A stretch of DNA of 64,000 nt from contig NZ_BMDW01000011.1 in NCBI RefSeq assembly GCF_014636175.1, positions 1 to 64,000 of the forward strand, read 5' to 3'. Within the stretch, counting starts at the first letter, position 1. The number at the start of each line of letters is the position of its first letter. The notes beneath the pieces were generated by a model. That model saw only the letters and a program-made list of their open reading frames with translations. It did no database searches and was not told where the DNA came from. This DNA comes from Sphingomonas psychrolutea. GTDB taxonomy: Bacteria; Pseudomonadota; Alphaproteobacteria; Sphingomonadales; Sphingomonadaceae. Shown here in pieces: positions 48,601-58,936 of the stretch. The position numbers were made by a program, and so were the translations under genes.

Positions 48601-49364
48601 GGGCTCCTGCTCCAGCCTATGTCGCCAATGATGGCGTGATCGATACCGTCACCGGCGTGCTGGGTGCGGCGTTGCTGCATTCGCTCGACGCGGTCGGCGA
48701 AGTGGCGCTGCATGTCGAGCGGACGTCGCTGGTCGAGACCATGACCTTGCTACGCGACACGCCCGGCCTCGAATATCAGCAACTCATGGAAATCGCCGGC
48801 GTCGATTATCCCGATCGCGGACAGGACCGCTTCGAAGTGGTCTATTGCCTGCTGTCGCTGACGCGCAATCACCGCATCCGCGTGCATGTGCAGACCGATG
48901 ACGAGAAGCCGGTGCCCTCGGTGACGGGCATCTGGCCGGTCGCGGGTTGGCTCGAGCGCGAAGTGTACGACATGTACGGCGTTCTCTTTTCGGGCAATGC
49001 CGATCTGCGCCGCATCCTGACCGATTACGGGTTTCGCGGACATCCACAGCGCAAGGACTTTCCGCTCACCGGCTATGTCGAGCTGCGCTATTCGGAAGAA
49101 GCCAAGCGCGTGGTGTATGAGCCGGTGAAGCTGGCGCAGGACTTCCGCAGCTTCGATTTCATGAGCCCGTGGGAGGGTGCCGAATACATCCTGCCCGGGG
49201 ACGAGAAGGCCAAGATTCCCGAGCAGAAGGGCGCGCCGACGCCGCTGACGGCCGACGCGATCGTCAAGGCCGATGCGGCGAAATCGCCGGTTGCGGGTGC
49301 GACCGAGGTCAAGACCAGCGAGAATACGACGCAGACCGGTGCGGGAAAGGCGGGGCCGAAGTGA
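48597..49364 (+). CDS. nuoC: NADH-quinone oxidoreductase subunit C
   Basis: A 255-residue 30-kDa subunit of the peripheral arm with [14 protein letters not shown] and the signature [24 protein letters not shown] then [16 protein letters not shown]. The last 50 residues are an Ala/Lys/Thr-rich tail ([20 protein letters not shown]) beyond the core fold. GTG start overlaps nuoB's stop. A repeat separates it from nuoD, so coupling is broken here. Confidence 0.95.
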   Translation: MRAPAPAYVANDGVIDTVTGVLGAALLHSLDAVGEVALHVERTSLVETMTLLRDTPGLEYQQLMEIAGVDYPDRGQDRFEVVYCLLSLTRNHRIRVHVQTDDEKPVPSVTGIWPVAGWLEREVYDMYGVLFSGNADLRRILTDYGFRGHPQRKDFPLTGYVELRYSEEAKRVVYEPVKLAQDFRSFDFMSPWEGAEYILPGDEKAKIPEQKGAPTPLTADAIVKADAAKSPVAGATEVKTSENTTQTGAGKAGPK

Positions 49365-49381
49365 TGGCGCTTTCGGCTTAC

Positions 49382-49548
49382 AACCACCCCGGCGAAGGAG
49401 TGCAGGGTCGGATCGTCCCCCGGACGATCCTTGAACATGCGGGGCATGTTCAACCCTGCACTGGCCCAGTCGCGATCGCTTTCTTGGAGAGTGGTACGCT
49501 CGATAATTATAGCCTCCGTAACTGGGCCCCGGCCTGCGCCGGGGTGGA
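49382..49548. repeat. Family A palindromic repeat, copy 4, interrupted (nuoC / nuoD)
   Basis: The right arm CTGGGCCCCGGCCTGCGCCG is intact (about 49517-49548). The left arm reads ACCCCGGCGAAGG, is broken by a 64-bp second element, and resumes GGCCCAGTCGCG at 49463. Four bases of the expected arm are missing at the break. Confidence 0.8.
49399..49462. repeat. Nested element able to form a three-way junction
   Basis: Outer arms AGTGCAGGG / CCCTGCACT (9 bp) enclose two perfect hairpins: GGATCGTCC-CCC-GGACGATCC and TTGAACATGC-GGG-GCATGTTCAA. Only two bases (TC) are unpaired outside the two 3-nt loops. It interrupts the left arm of the surrounding family A repeat and would be transcribed within the nuo mRNA. 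Confidence 0.85.
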
Positions 49549-49572
49549 GTTCTTGGCTTTGAGGGTCACGCT

Positions 49573-50808
49573 ATGACCGACTATCTCGACCAGATCGACC
49601 GCAAGACCGACGCGGAAAGCCCCGAAGTGGGCGACGTCGCGATCCAGAATTACACGATCAATTTCGGCCCGCAGCACCCGGCTGCGCATGGTGTGTTGCG
49701 CCTCGTGATGGAGCTCGACGGCGAAATCGTCGAGCGCGTCGATCCGCATATCGGGCTGCTGCATCGCGGCACCGAAAAGCTAATCGAGTACAAGACCTAC
49801 ATGCAAGCGCTGCCGTATTTCGATCGGCTCGATTACTGCTCGCCGCTGTGCATGGAGCATAGCTTCGTGCTCGCGATCGAGAAATTGCTCGATCTCGAAG
49901 TGCCCACGCGCGCCCAGTATCTCCGGGTCTTTTTCGCGGAACTCACGCGCATTTCGAACCACATGCTCAACCTCGGCAGCCATGTGATGGACGTCGGCGC
50001 GATGACGCCGAACCTGTGGATGTTCGAGATCCGCGAAGACTGTATGAACTTCTTCGAGCGCGCATCGGGTGCTCGGATGCATGGCGCGTATTTCCGCCCC
50101 GGGGGCGTGCATCAGGATGTGCCGCTCAAGCTGTTGGCCGATATTGCCGACTGGCTCGACAATCGCCTGCCGCGCTTGTTCGAGGACGCGATTTCGCTCG
50201 TCGCCGACAACCGCATTTTCAAGCAGCGCAACGTCGACATCGCGACGGTGAGCCGCGACGATGCGATCAAATGGGGCTTTTCGGGGCCGATGATCCGCGG
50301 TTCCGGCATCGCCTGGGATTTGCGAAAGGCCCAGCCCTACGACGTCTACGCCAAGATGGATTTCGAGGTGCCGGTGGGCACGCGCGGCGATTGCTATGAT
50401 CGCTTCATGGTGCGCGTCGAGGAAGTTCGCCAGTCGGCGCGGATCATGAAGCAGTGCCTGAACGAAATGCCCGACGGGCCGATCGCGTCGCTCGACCGCA
50501 AGGTGGTGCCACCCAAGCGCGCCGAGATGAAGCGATCGATGGAAGCGCTGATCCACCACTTCAAACTCTATACCGAGGGCTTCCATGTGCCGGCGGGCGA
50601 CGTCTATGTCGCGACCGAAAGCCCCAAGGGCGAGTTCGGCGTGTATCTCGTCGCCGACGGTACCAACAAGCCGTACCGCTGCAAGATCCGTCCGACGGCG
50701 TTCTCGCATTTGCAGGCGATGGACTTCATGGCGAAGGGCCACATGCTGGCGGACACGACGGCGATTTTGGGCGCGATGGATATCGTGTTCGGGGAGTGTG
50801 ACCGGTGA
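49573..50808 (+). CDS. nuoD: NADH-quinone oxidoreductase subunit D
   Basis: A 411-residue 49-kDa subunit that forms the quinone site with nuo[17 protein letters not shown] with the His and the loop [28 protein letters not shown] and [15 protein letters not shown]. Length is typical of alphaproteobacteria. Preceded by a repeat and GAGGG ribosome site; its stop overlaps the GTG of the 95-residue gene. Confidence 0.97.
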   Translation: MTDYLDQIDRKTDAESPEVGDVAIQNYTINFGPQHPAAHGVLRLVMELDGEIVERVDPHIGLLHRGTEKLIEYKTYMQALPYFDRLDYCSPLCMEHSFVLAIEKLLDLEVPTRAQYLRVFFAELTRISNHMLNLGSHVMDVGAMTPNLWMFEIREDCMNFFERASGARMHGAYFRPGGVHQDVPLKLLADIADWLDNRLPRLFEDAISLVADNRIFKQRNVDIATVSRDDAIKWGFSGPMIRGSGIAWDLRKAQPYDVYAKMDFEVPVGTRGDCYDRFMVRVEEVRQSARIMKQCLNEMPDGPIASLDRKVVPPKRAEMKRSMEALIHHFKLYTEGFHVPAGDVYVATESPKGEFGVYLVADGTNKPYRCKIRPTAFSHLQAMDFMAKGHMLADTTAILGAMDIVFGECDR

Positions 50809-51092
50809 TTGACCCCAAGTCTTACCCTTCAATCGAGTACGTTGCGGCGTCCAATTTAGAGCGTGGGCTTTTCGCGCTCGCGGCAACACTTTTGCTAGTG
50901 TTCTGTGGCCTCTCAATCTGGGTGGCATCGGCTGGAGAAACGGCGTTAGCGGTATCGTCGTTTCTGATTTTCGGCATTATTCCGGCAACGCTGTCGTTCG
51001 GAGTCGCGCTATTTTTGCGATCACGGCGGATGAAGCGTGTTCAAGAGCGCGCTAATTTGTTGGCGACCATAGAAATGGTTTCGAATGGCTGA
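50805..51092 (+). CDS. Unknown two-helix membrane protein inserted between nuoD and nuoE
   Basis: A 95-residue protein with two hydrophobic helices ([20 protein letters not shown] and [19 protein letters not shown]) then basic [12 protein letters not shown] recognise no family. The GTG start overlaps the nuoD stop by 4 nt, and its end overlaps nuoE by 8 nt. It uses TTA, TTT and other AT-ending codons more than its neighbours, suggesting a different origin. Confidence 0.7.
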   Translation: MIDPKSYPSIEYVAASNLERGLFALAATLLLVFCGLSIWVASAGETALAVSSFLIFGIIPATLSFGVALFLRSRRMKRVQERANLLATIEMVSNG

Positions 51093-51753
51093 AGCACCCA
51101 AAATCCCCGACGAAGCCGAAACCCGCGCACGCTGGGGTGCGTTCGCCTGGACCGACGAAAACCAGACCAAGGCGAACGAAATCCTCGGTCGCTATCCCAA
51201 GGGTCGCGAGCAATCGGCGTCGTTGCCGCTGCTCGATCTCGCGCAGCGGCAGGTCGGCGCAGAGACGCAGACGCAGGGGTGGCTGCCCGTGCCGGTGATC
51301 GAATTCGTCGCGCGCGAGATCGGCGTGCCGTACATGCGTGTTTATGAGGTCGTCAGCTTCTACACGATGTTCAACATGGCGCCGGTCGGTCGTTTCCACG
51401 TGCAGGTGTGCGGCACGACGCCGTGCATGTTGGGCGGCAGCGACGATGTGCTGGCGGCGTGCAAGAATAAGGGCCTGATCAAGGGCCGCACCACGCCCGA
51501 TGGTCTGTTCACGCTGACCGAGGTCGAGTGCCTGGGTGCCTGCGCCAATGCGCCGATGGTGCAGATCAACGACGACAATTTCGAGGATCTCGACTATGAC
51601 CGCACGATCGCGGTGCTCGAGGCGCTCGCTGAGGGCAAGTCGGTGACGCCGGGCTCGCAGACCGGACGCCGCGACAGTTGCGCGGCGGGTGGGCCGACCA
51701 ATTTGACCGCGATGGTCGATGAAAACCATGATTACCGGGGGGAATGGGCGTGA
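51085..51753 (+). CDS. nuoE: NADH-quinone oxidoreductase subunit E (cluster N1a)
   Basis: A 222-residue 24-kDa subunit of the NADH module with the 2Fe-2S ligands in CGTTPCMLGG and CLGACANAP and the helical YMRVYEVVSFYTMFN. Somewhat longer than many homologues because of a C-terminal extension ending ENHDYRGEWA. ATG lies within the preceding small gene. Confidence 0.96.
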   Translation: MAEAPKIPDEAETRARWGAFAWTDENQTKANEILGRYPKGREQSASLPLLDLAQRQVGAETQTQGWLPVPVIEFVAREIGVPYMRVYEVVSFYTMFNMAPVGRFHVQVCGTTPCMLGGSDDVLAACKNKGLIKGRTTPDGLFTLTEVECLGACANAPMVQINDDNFEDLDYDRTIAVLEALAEGKSVTPGSQTGRRDSCAAGGPTNLTAMVDENHDYRGEWA

Positions 51754-51920
51754 ATAAAAACACCATCGTCACGATTCTGGCGATCATCGGCGGCATCGTC
51801 GTGCTCGGCTGGGTGCTGCGGCTGACCTTCGCGTTGCTCGGGCCGATCATCGTGATCGGGCTGGGCGTGGTGATCTACCTCGCGCTGACGGGGAACAAGC
51901 GGATCGGCGGGCCGAAGTGA
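51750..51920 (+). CDS. Tiny membrane protein between nuoE and nuoF
   Basis: A 56-residue, almost entirely hydrophobic protein (IVTILAIIGGIVVLGWVL ... LLGPIIVIGLGVVIYLAL, then [10 protein letters not shown]), probably a two-helix hairpin. GTG at 51750 overlaps the nuoE stop and is well spaced from GGGGGG; ATG at 51744 is too close. Its stop overlaps the next gene's GTG. Function unknown. Confidence 0.6.
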   Translation: MNKNTIVTILAIIGGIVVLGWVLRLTFALLGPIIVIGLGVVIYLALTGNKRIGGPK

Positions 51921-52143
51921 CGGACGACGTCGGCAACCTGATCCTCGAACGGCTGCGTCGCATGGATGACCGGCTTATCAACATCGAGGGCGACATGTGC
52001 GACATGAAGACGCGCATGGCAGCCGTCGAAGAACATATCGGCGGCATGTTCATTGCCGTGTCGGGCGTGAACAGCCGGCTCGACCGACTGACCGACCGCG
52101 CGCAACGCATCGAACGTCGCCTCGATCTAACGGATGCCCGCTA

Positions 52144-52144
<1 letters not shown>
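51917..52144 (+). CDS. Small coiled-coil protein between nuoE and nuoF
   Basis: A 75-residue helical protein with heptad-like spacing ([19 protein letters not shown] ... [20 protein letters not shown]), soluble and without Cys clusters (one Cys). GTG start overlaps the 56-residue gene by 4 nt; its TAA overlaps nuoF's ATG (TAATG). Not recognised; could be an assembly helper by position only. Confidence 0.65.
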
Positions 52145-53444
<1,300 letters not shown>

Positions 53445-53448
<4 letters not shown>

Positions 53449-54044
53449 TCGCCGCGTTGACATTAGCTGGGGCGATTTTCGCAGCTTCGACTGAAAAACC
53501 GCTATTCAACGCCGACGAGCGGCGCAGTCTGCTTGGTGGCTTTGCAGACTGTGTGGTAGAGATACATCCGAAGGCTGCTGCAAAGTATGTGGCAGAGTTC
53601 GGCGCGAAGGGCGGGGGTAACGCTATCTCCGATGGTGCCTGTCTGCCGCCTAATCGAAATATCTCTATCGAATCTATGAATTTAAAGTATTACGGGCTGG
53701 TGTTTGCTTTTTCAGATGCGTTCATTCGTGCAGGTCGCAAGCCAAATATAACATTCGAGCTGCCTAAAACCTGGCCGAAGAGCGACTTGGGCAAGCAAAT
53801 TTTGCTAACTGTCGAATTTGCGAAATGCGTCGTCAGTCATGACCGCGAAACGGCGCGCGCGTTATCGAAATCGCAAATCGCATCGTCAGCGGAACTTACC
53901 GCTACCAAGGCGCTTTCGAAAACATTTGGAGCTTGCGGTGCAGCCGAGGTCACGCTTCTTGCGGGACCTGCATTGCGCGGTCCGATTGCATACGTTTTGT
54001 TACAATCGGACAACGCTGACCAAGCAATGCAGGTAATTAGCTAA
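53445..54044 (+). CDS. Unknown exported protein inserted between nuoF and nuoG
   Basis: A 199-residue protein with a short hydrophobic N terminus ([14 protein letters not shown]) suggesting export, four or five Cys (ADCVVEI, GACLPP, AKCVVSH, GACGAAE) and no recognised domain. GTG start overlaps the nuoF stop (GTGA); its TAA shares a base with nuoG's ATG (TAATG). Base composition is clearly lower in G+C than nuoF and nuoG, with many AAA, TTA and ATA codons. It looks like a cargo gene that has adopted the operon's overlaps. Confidence 0.7.
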
Positions 54045-56044
54045 TGCCTAAACTCAAAGTCGATGGCGTCGAGATCGAAGTGCCTGCCGGTGCCACCGTG
54101 CTCCAGGCGTGCGAGCTTGCCGGCAAGGAAATCCCGCGTTTCTGCTACCACGAGCGGCTCAGCATCGCGGGCAATTGCCGGATGTGTCTGGTCGAGGTGA
54201 AGCCCGGACCGCCGAAGCCGCAGGCTTCGTGCGCGCTGCCCGCGGCCGAAAATCAGGAGATTTTCACCAACTCGCCGATGGTCAAGAATGCGCGCGAAGG
54301 GGTGATGGAGTTTCTGCTCATCAACCATCCGCTCGATTGCCCGATTTGCGATCAGGGCGGCGAATGCGATCTGCAGGATCAGTCGGTCGCGTACGGCCGT
54401 GGCCAGTCGCGCTATGACGAGAATAAGCGCGCGGTCACCGAGAAATATATGGGCCCGATCGTCAAGACGGTGATGACGCGCTGCATCCAATGCACGCGCT
54501 GCATTCGCTTTGCCGAGGAAGTCGCGGGAGTCGAGGAAATCGGCGCGATCGGGCGCGGCGAGGATATGCAGATCGTGTCGTACCTCGAAGGCGCGGTGAC
54601 AAGCGAGCTTTCGGGCAATGTCGTCGATCTGTGCCCGGTGGGTGCGCTGACCTCGAAGCCCTATGCGTTCGAGGCGCGGCCGTGGGAGCTGAAGAAGACG
54701 CTGACGATCGACGTGATGGACGCGGTCGGCACCAACATCCGGCTCGACAGCCGCGGGCGGCAAGTGCTGCGCGCGCTGCCGCGCATCAACGAAGACGTGA
54801 ACGAGGAATGGGCGTCGGACAAGACGCGCCACGTGGTCGACGGGCTGGTGCGGCGGCGGCTCGACAAGCCGTATATTCGCAAGGACGGGCGGCTGACCGA
54901 AGCGAGCTGGGATGACGCCTTCGCGGCGATCGCGGCGGTGAACGCGGGCGCAAGCGTCGCCGCCATCGCGGGCGATCTGGTCGATTGCGAGACGATGTAT
55001 GCGGCCAAGGCGCTGCTCGCGTCGTTCGGCTCGTCGCTGCTCGAGGGGCGGCAGACGGGGATGGATTACGACACCGCGTCGCTGGCTGCCGTCAATTTCA
55101 ACACGACGATTGCGGGCACCGAGCGGGCCGATGTGATCCTGCTGGTCGGCACCAATGTGCGCTGGGAAGCGCCGCTGGTGAACACGCGGATTCGGAAAGC
55201 CATCAAGAAGGGCGCCAAGGTCTTCGCAATCGGGCCGGAGACCGAGCTGACCTATAAGGTCGAATGGTTGGGGGCCGATCTGGCGTTGCTCGGCAATTTG
55301 CCCGAAGCGGTGACCCAGGCGTTCGGCAAGGCCGAGCGGCCGATGGTGATCGTCGGCGGGGCAGGCCTCAAGGCACTCGGTGGCGCGCTCGCGTTGGTCG
55401 CGCCGCTCGGCCTGGTCAAGGACGGCTGGAACGGGTTCAACGTGCTCCACATGGCGGCGAGCCGGATGGGCGGGTTGATGCTCGGCTATGCACAGAAGCG
55501 CGGCATCGCCGATGTCGTCGCGGCGGCGCCGAAGCTGGCGTTCTTCCTCGGCGCGGATGAGGTCGATTTCGGCAAGTTTGCGGACAGCTTCAAGGTCTAT
55601 GTCGGCCATCATGGCGACAAGGGCGCAGCGGCGGCGGACGTGATTCTGCCGGGTGCATCTTATGCCGAAAAGTCGGGAACCTATGTGAACCTCGAAGGCC
55701 GCGTGCAGCGCGGCGAGCGCGCGGTGTTCCCGCCGGGTGATGCGCGCGAGGATTGGACGATCCTGCGTGCGCTTTCGGCGGTGCTGGGCAAGACGCTGCC
55801 GTTCGATACGCTGGAGGAATTGCGCGCGGCGATGGGCGTGGATACGCCGGCGCTCGCGACGCTTGGGCTGGCGCGCTTTGAATGGGCACCGCCTGCGCTC
55901 GACGCAGCGGCTTCGGGCGAGATCGCGGGCTATCCGATCCAGGATTTCTACCTGACCAACGCGATCTGCCGCGCATCGCCGACGATGCAGCGCTGCTCGG
56001 CGGAACTGGTGCATGGGCAGGATTTTGCGGAGGCGGCGGAGTGA
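54044..56044 (+). CDS. nuoG: NADH-quinone oxidoreductase subunit G
   Basis: A 666-residue 75-kDa subunit. Clusters are recognised in CYHERLSIAGNCRMC (N1b), CPICDQGGECDLQDQ, MTRCIQCTRCIRF and ELSGNVVDLCPVGALTSKP; the rest is the molybdopterin oxidoreductase-like domain without catalytic function. Length is normal for this class. ATG at 54044. Confidence 0.97.
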   Translation: MPKLKVDGVEIEVPAGATVLQACELAGKEIPRFCYHERLSIAGNCRMCLVEVKPGPPKPQASCALPAAENQEIFTNSPMVKNAREGVMEFLLINHPLDCPICDQGGECDLQDQSVAYGRGQSRYDENKRAVTEKYMGPIVKTVMTRCIQCTRCIRFAEEVAGVEEIGAIGRGEDMQIVSYLEGAVTSELSGNVVDLCPVGALTSKPYAFEARPWELKKTLTIDVMDAVGTNIRLDSRGRQVLRALPRINEDVNEEWASDKTRHVVDGLVRRRLDKPYIRKDGRLTEASWDDAFAAIAAVNAGASVAAIAGDLVDCETMYAAKALLASFGSSLLEGRQTGMDYDTASLAAVNFNTTIAGTERADVILLVGTNVRWEAPLVNTRIRKAIKKGAKVFAIGPETELTYKVEWLGADLALLGNLPEAVTQAFGKAERPMVIVGGAGLKALGGALALVAPLGLVKDGWNGFNVLHMAASRMGGLMLGYAQKRGIADVVAAAPKLAFFLGADEVDFGKFADSFKVYVGHHGDKGAAAADVILPGASYAEKSGTYVNLEGRVQRGERAVFPPGDAREDWTILRALSAVLGKTLPFDTLEELRAAMGVDTPALATLGLARFEWAPPALDAAASGEIAGYPIQDFYLTNAICRASPTMQRCSAELVHGQDFAEAAE

Positions 56045-56058
56045 TGACCCTCTCCTTT

Positions 56059-56173
56059 AGCACCACCCCGGCGAAGGCCGGGGCCCAGTTGCGCGCGGCT
56101 CATTGTTCGGGCGCTGCGCGATCCAATGTAAACCTCCGCGACTGGGCCCCGGCCTTCGCCGGGGTGGTGCTTT
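56059..56173. repeat. Family A palindromic repeat, copy 5 (nuoG / nuoH)
   Basis: Perfect arms AGCACCACCCCGGCGAAGG... and ...CCTTCGCCGGGGTGGTGCT around GGGCGCTGCGCG. The two arms match over at least 30 bp. It separates nuoG from nuoH by 145 bp, whereas other nuo neighbours overlap. Confidence 0.88.
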
Positions 56174-56189
56174 TCGGGGAAGGTGAAGC

Positions 56190-57239
56190 ATGACCTCCTG
56201 GACCTCCGCTACGCTTGGCTATGAAGGATCGTGGTTCCTCTGGACCATTATCGATATCTTGCTGATCGCCTTCCCGCTGATGCTGTCGGTCGCGATGATC
56301 ATTTATGCCGACCGGAAAATCTGGGCGTCGATGGCGCTGCGGCGTGGGCCGAACGTCGTTGGGCCGTTCGGTCTGCTGCAAAGCTTTGCCGACGGGTTGA
56401 AGGTGTTCCTCCAGGAAACGATCATCCCGTCCGCCGCGAACAAGGTGCTGTTCCTGCTCGCGCCGATCATCACCTTTACCGTCGCGCTGATCGTGTGGGC
56501 GGTGGTGCCGTTCGATGAGCGCGCGGCGCTCGCCAATATCAATGTCGGCTTGCTTTACGTGCTCGCGGCGTCGTCGCTCGGGGTGTATGGCATCATTCTC
56601 GCGGGCTGGTCGTCCAATTCGAAATACCCCTTCTACTCGGCGATCCGCGCGGCGGCGCAGATGGTGTCGTACGAAGTCGCGATCGGCTTCGTGCTGATCT
56701 CGATCGTGCTGTGGAGCGGCAGCTTCAACTTGACGAACATCGTCGAGGCGCAGCGCGGCATGGGCTTCGGGCTGATCAACGGTTTCTTTATCAACCCGCT
56801 GCTGTTCCCGATGGCGGTGGTGTTCTTCATCTCCTCGCTCGCCGAAACGCAGCGTGCGCCGTTCGATCTGACCGAGGCGGAGAGCGAACTCGTCGCGGGG
56901 TATCAGACCGAATATTCGTCCATGTCGTTCGCGCTCTACTGGCTCGGCGAATATGCCAACGTCATTTTGATGTGCACGCTCAACGCGACGCTGTTCTGGG
57001 GCGGGTATCTGCCGCCGCTCGATATCCCGATCCTGTACGCGGTGCCGGGCATCCTTTGGCTGTTCGCCAAGATGCTGGTCTTCTTCTTCCTGTTCAGCTG
57101 GGTGAAGGCGACTGTCCCGCGTTACCGCTATGACCAGTTGATGCGGCTGGGCTGGAAGGTGTTCCTGCCGCTGTCGCTGTTCTGGGTGTTTTTGGTGTCG
57201 GGGTATCTGATGCTGACGCGGGTGGGGGTTGGCGGATGA
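56190..57239 (+). CDS. nuoH: NADH-quinone oxidoreductase subunit H
   Basis: A 349-residue membrane subunit near the quinone channel: [23 protein letters not shown] and [29 protein letters not shown] hold the conserved charged loops. About eight helices. ATG after GGGGAAGG; its stop overlaps the small gene at 57236. Confidence 0.97.
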   Translation: MTSWTSATLGYEGSWFLWTIIDILLIAFPLMLSVAMIIYADRKIWASMALRRGPNVVGPFGLLQSFADGLKVFLQETIIPSAANKVLFLLAPIITFTVALIVWAVVPFDERAALANINVGLLYVLAASSLGVYGIILAGWSSNSKYPFYSAIRAAAQMVSYEVAIGFVLISIVLWSGSFNLTNIVEAQRGMGFGLINGFFINPLLFPMAVVFFISSLAETQRAPFDLTEAESELVAGYQTEYSSMSFALYWLGEYANVILMCTLNATLFWGGYLPPLDIPILYAVPGILWLFAKMLVFFFLFSWVKATVPRYRYDQLMRLGWKVFLPLSLFWVFLVSGYLMLTRVGVGG

Positions 57240-57394
57240 AAAGAGTTCGTACAATCGGCGAACGCTTTGCGTGGCTTTATCGACTGAATGAAAGGTCTCC
57301 TTGGGCTAAGTTTGCCTTGCTCGGCTTTGTAGTTTTGGCAGCTTTAATCGCGGTCTGTTACGAATACTTGATTCTTTTGGTGATAGTTCCATGA
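57236..57394 (+). CDS. Single-helix membrane protein between nuoH and nuoI
   Basis: A 52-residue protein with basic N terminus ([20 protein letters not shown]) and one hydrophobic helix ([27 protein letters not shown]). ATG overlaps nuoH's TGA and its TGA overlaps nuoI's ATG, both by 4 nt. AT-rich codon use (AAA, TTA, ATT). Function unknown; it is too short for ordinary gene finding. Confidence 0.65.
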   Translation: MKRVRTIGERFAWLYRLNERSPWAKFALLGFVVLAALIAVCYEYLILLVIVP

Positions 57395-57876
57395 CCCCCG
57401 GCCAACTCCTCAAATCCTTCACCCTGTGGGAATTCCTCAAGGCGCACACGCTGACCTTGAAGTATTTCTTCAAGGCCAAGGCGACGATCAACTATCCGTT
57501 CGAGAAGAACCCGCTCAGTCCGCGTTTCCGCGGCGAGCATGTGCTTAGGCGCTATCCCAATGGCGAGGAACGCTGCATCGCGTGCAAGCTGTGCGAGGCG
57601 GTTTGCCCGGCACAAGCGATCACGATCGAGGCCGAACCACGTGATGACGGCAGCCGTCGCACGACGCGCTACGACATCGACATGACCAAGTGCATCTTCT
57701 GCGGGCTGTGCCAGGAAGCGTGCCCGGTCGATGCCGTGGTCGAGGGTCCGAACTTCGAATATGCGACTGAAACGCGCGAGGAACTGATCTACGACAAGGC
57801 GAAATTGCTCGCGAACGGCGATCGCTGGGAAAGTGCTGTCGCCGCGAACCTTGCCGCCGATGCACCGTACCGGTAG
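57391..57876 (+). CDS. nuoI: NADH-quinone oxidoreductase subunit I (two 4Fe-4S clusters)
   Basis: A 161-residue TYKY subunit with two ferredoxin motifs [16 protein letters not shown] and [16 protein letters not shown] (clusters N6a, N6b) and an N-terminal amphipathic stretch that meets the membrane. Usual length. Confidence 0.97.
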   Translation: MTPGQLLKSFTLWEFLKAHTLTLKYFFKAKATINYPFEKNPLSPRFRGEHVLRRYPNGEERCIACKLCEAVCPAQAITIEAEPRDDGSRRTTRYDIDMTKCIFCGLCQEACPVDAVVEGPNFEYATETREELIYDKAKLLANGDRWESAVAANLAADAPYR

Positions 57877-57912
57877 GCGAAAGCGATCATGATTCTCCGC
57901 TCCATTCAGGGT

Positions 57913-58010
57913 TCACCCTCACCCTTCCGTCGCTTCGCTCCTCCCTCCCTCTCCCAATGGGAGAGGGAAGGGGCCCGCGCGCCGCAGGCGCGTGGGAAGG
58001 GTGAGGGTGA
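57913..58010. repeat. Family B type cruciform element (nuoI / nuoJ)
   Basis: Perfect 16-bp outer arms TCACCCTCACCCTTCC (57913-57928) and GGAAGGGTGAGGGTGA (57995-58010) enclose CCCTCTCCCAATGGGAGAGGG and GCGCGCCGCAGGCGCG. The right arm supplies the nuoJ ribosome binding site. Confidence 0.85.
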
Positions 58011-58016
58011 CTTCAA

Positions 58017-58628
58017 ATGATCCAGGCAATCGCCTTTTACCTGTTCGCGACGCTCGTCATCGCGTCCGCCGCGCTGACCATCACCGCGCGCAACCCGGTG
58101 CATGCCGTGCTGTGGCTGATTCTCGCGTTTTTCAACGCTGCGGGTCTGATGGTGCTGGTCGGCGCCGAGTTCATCGCGATGCTGCTGGTGATCGTGTACG
58201 TCGGCGCGGTCGCGGTGTTGTTCCTGTTCGTCGTGATGATGCTCAACGTCGATTTCTCCGAATTGCGCAGCGGCTTTGTGCGCTATGCCGGGATCGGGGC
58301 GTTGCTTGCAGTCGGGCTGGCCGCTGAAATCATGGTCGCGTTCGGCGCATGGAGCGCGGGCAAGATCGAACTCGCGCGCCGCGCCGCGCCGACGCCGGAA
58401 ACGGTGCCGAATATCGAGGCGTTGGGCATGCTGCTCTACACGCGCTATCTGTTCGTGTTCGAGGGCGCCGGGCTGGTGCTGCTGGTCGCGATGATCGGCG
58501 CGATCGTGCTGACGCACCGCGAACGCAAGGGCTCGCGCCAGCAGAACGTCGCGCGGCAGAATGCGCGGCGTCCACAGGATGCAACGCGCAACACGCGGCC
58601 GACTATCGGCGCAGGGGTGGAATTGTGA
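58017..58628 (+). CDS. nuoJ: NADH-quinone oxidoreductase subunit J
   Basis: A 203-residue five-helix subunit with [19 protein letters not shown] and [26 protein letters not shown], the helix with the pi-bulge region. A hydrophilic tail (TLRQ-like [19 protein letters not shown]) follows. ATG at 58017 has GAGGGTGA six nucleotides upstream, inside the repeat arm. Its stop overlaps nuoK's GTG. Confidence 0.95.
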   Translation: MIQAIAFYLFATLVIASAALTITARNPVHAVLWLILAFFNAAGLMVLVGAEFIAMLLVIVYVGAVAVLFLFVVMMLNVDFSELRSGFVRYAGIGALLAVGLAAEIMVAFGAWSAGKIELARRAAPTPETVPNIEALGMLLYTRYLFVFEGAGLVLLVAMIGAIVLTHRERKGSRQQNVARQNARRPQDATRNTRPTIGAGVEL

Positions 58629-58930
58629 TCGGGCTCACGCATTATCTTGTCGTCGCGGCGATCCTGTTCGCGCTCGGCGTGTTCGGCATCATCGCCAATC
58701 GCAAGAACCTCATCGTGATGCTGATGGCGATCGAGCTGATCCTGCTCGCGGTGAACCTCAACTTCGTCGCCTTCTCGGGCTATCTGCACGATCTGGTCGG
58801 GCAGGTGTTCGCGATGTTCGTGCTGACCGTGGCGGCGGGGGAGGCGGCGATTGGTCTCGCGATCCTCGTCATTTATTTCCGCGCCCGCGGGACGATCGCG
58901 GTCGACGATGCCAACCGGATGCAGGGGTAA
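58625..58930 (+). CDS. nuoK: NADH-quinone oxidoreductase subunit K
   Basis: A 101-residue three-helix subunit homologous to MrpC; the conserved glutamates lie in [17 protein letters not shown] and [18 protein letters not shown] start overlaps nuoJ (GTGA). Stops 6 bp before nuoL. Confidence 0.96.
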   Translation: MIGLTHYLVVAAILFALGVFGIIANRKNLIVMLMAIELILLAVNLNFVAFSGYLHDLVGQVFAMFVLTVAAGEAAIGLAILVIYFRARGTIAVDDANRMQG

Positions 58931-58936
58931 AGCTAC

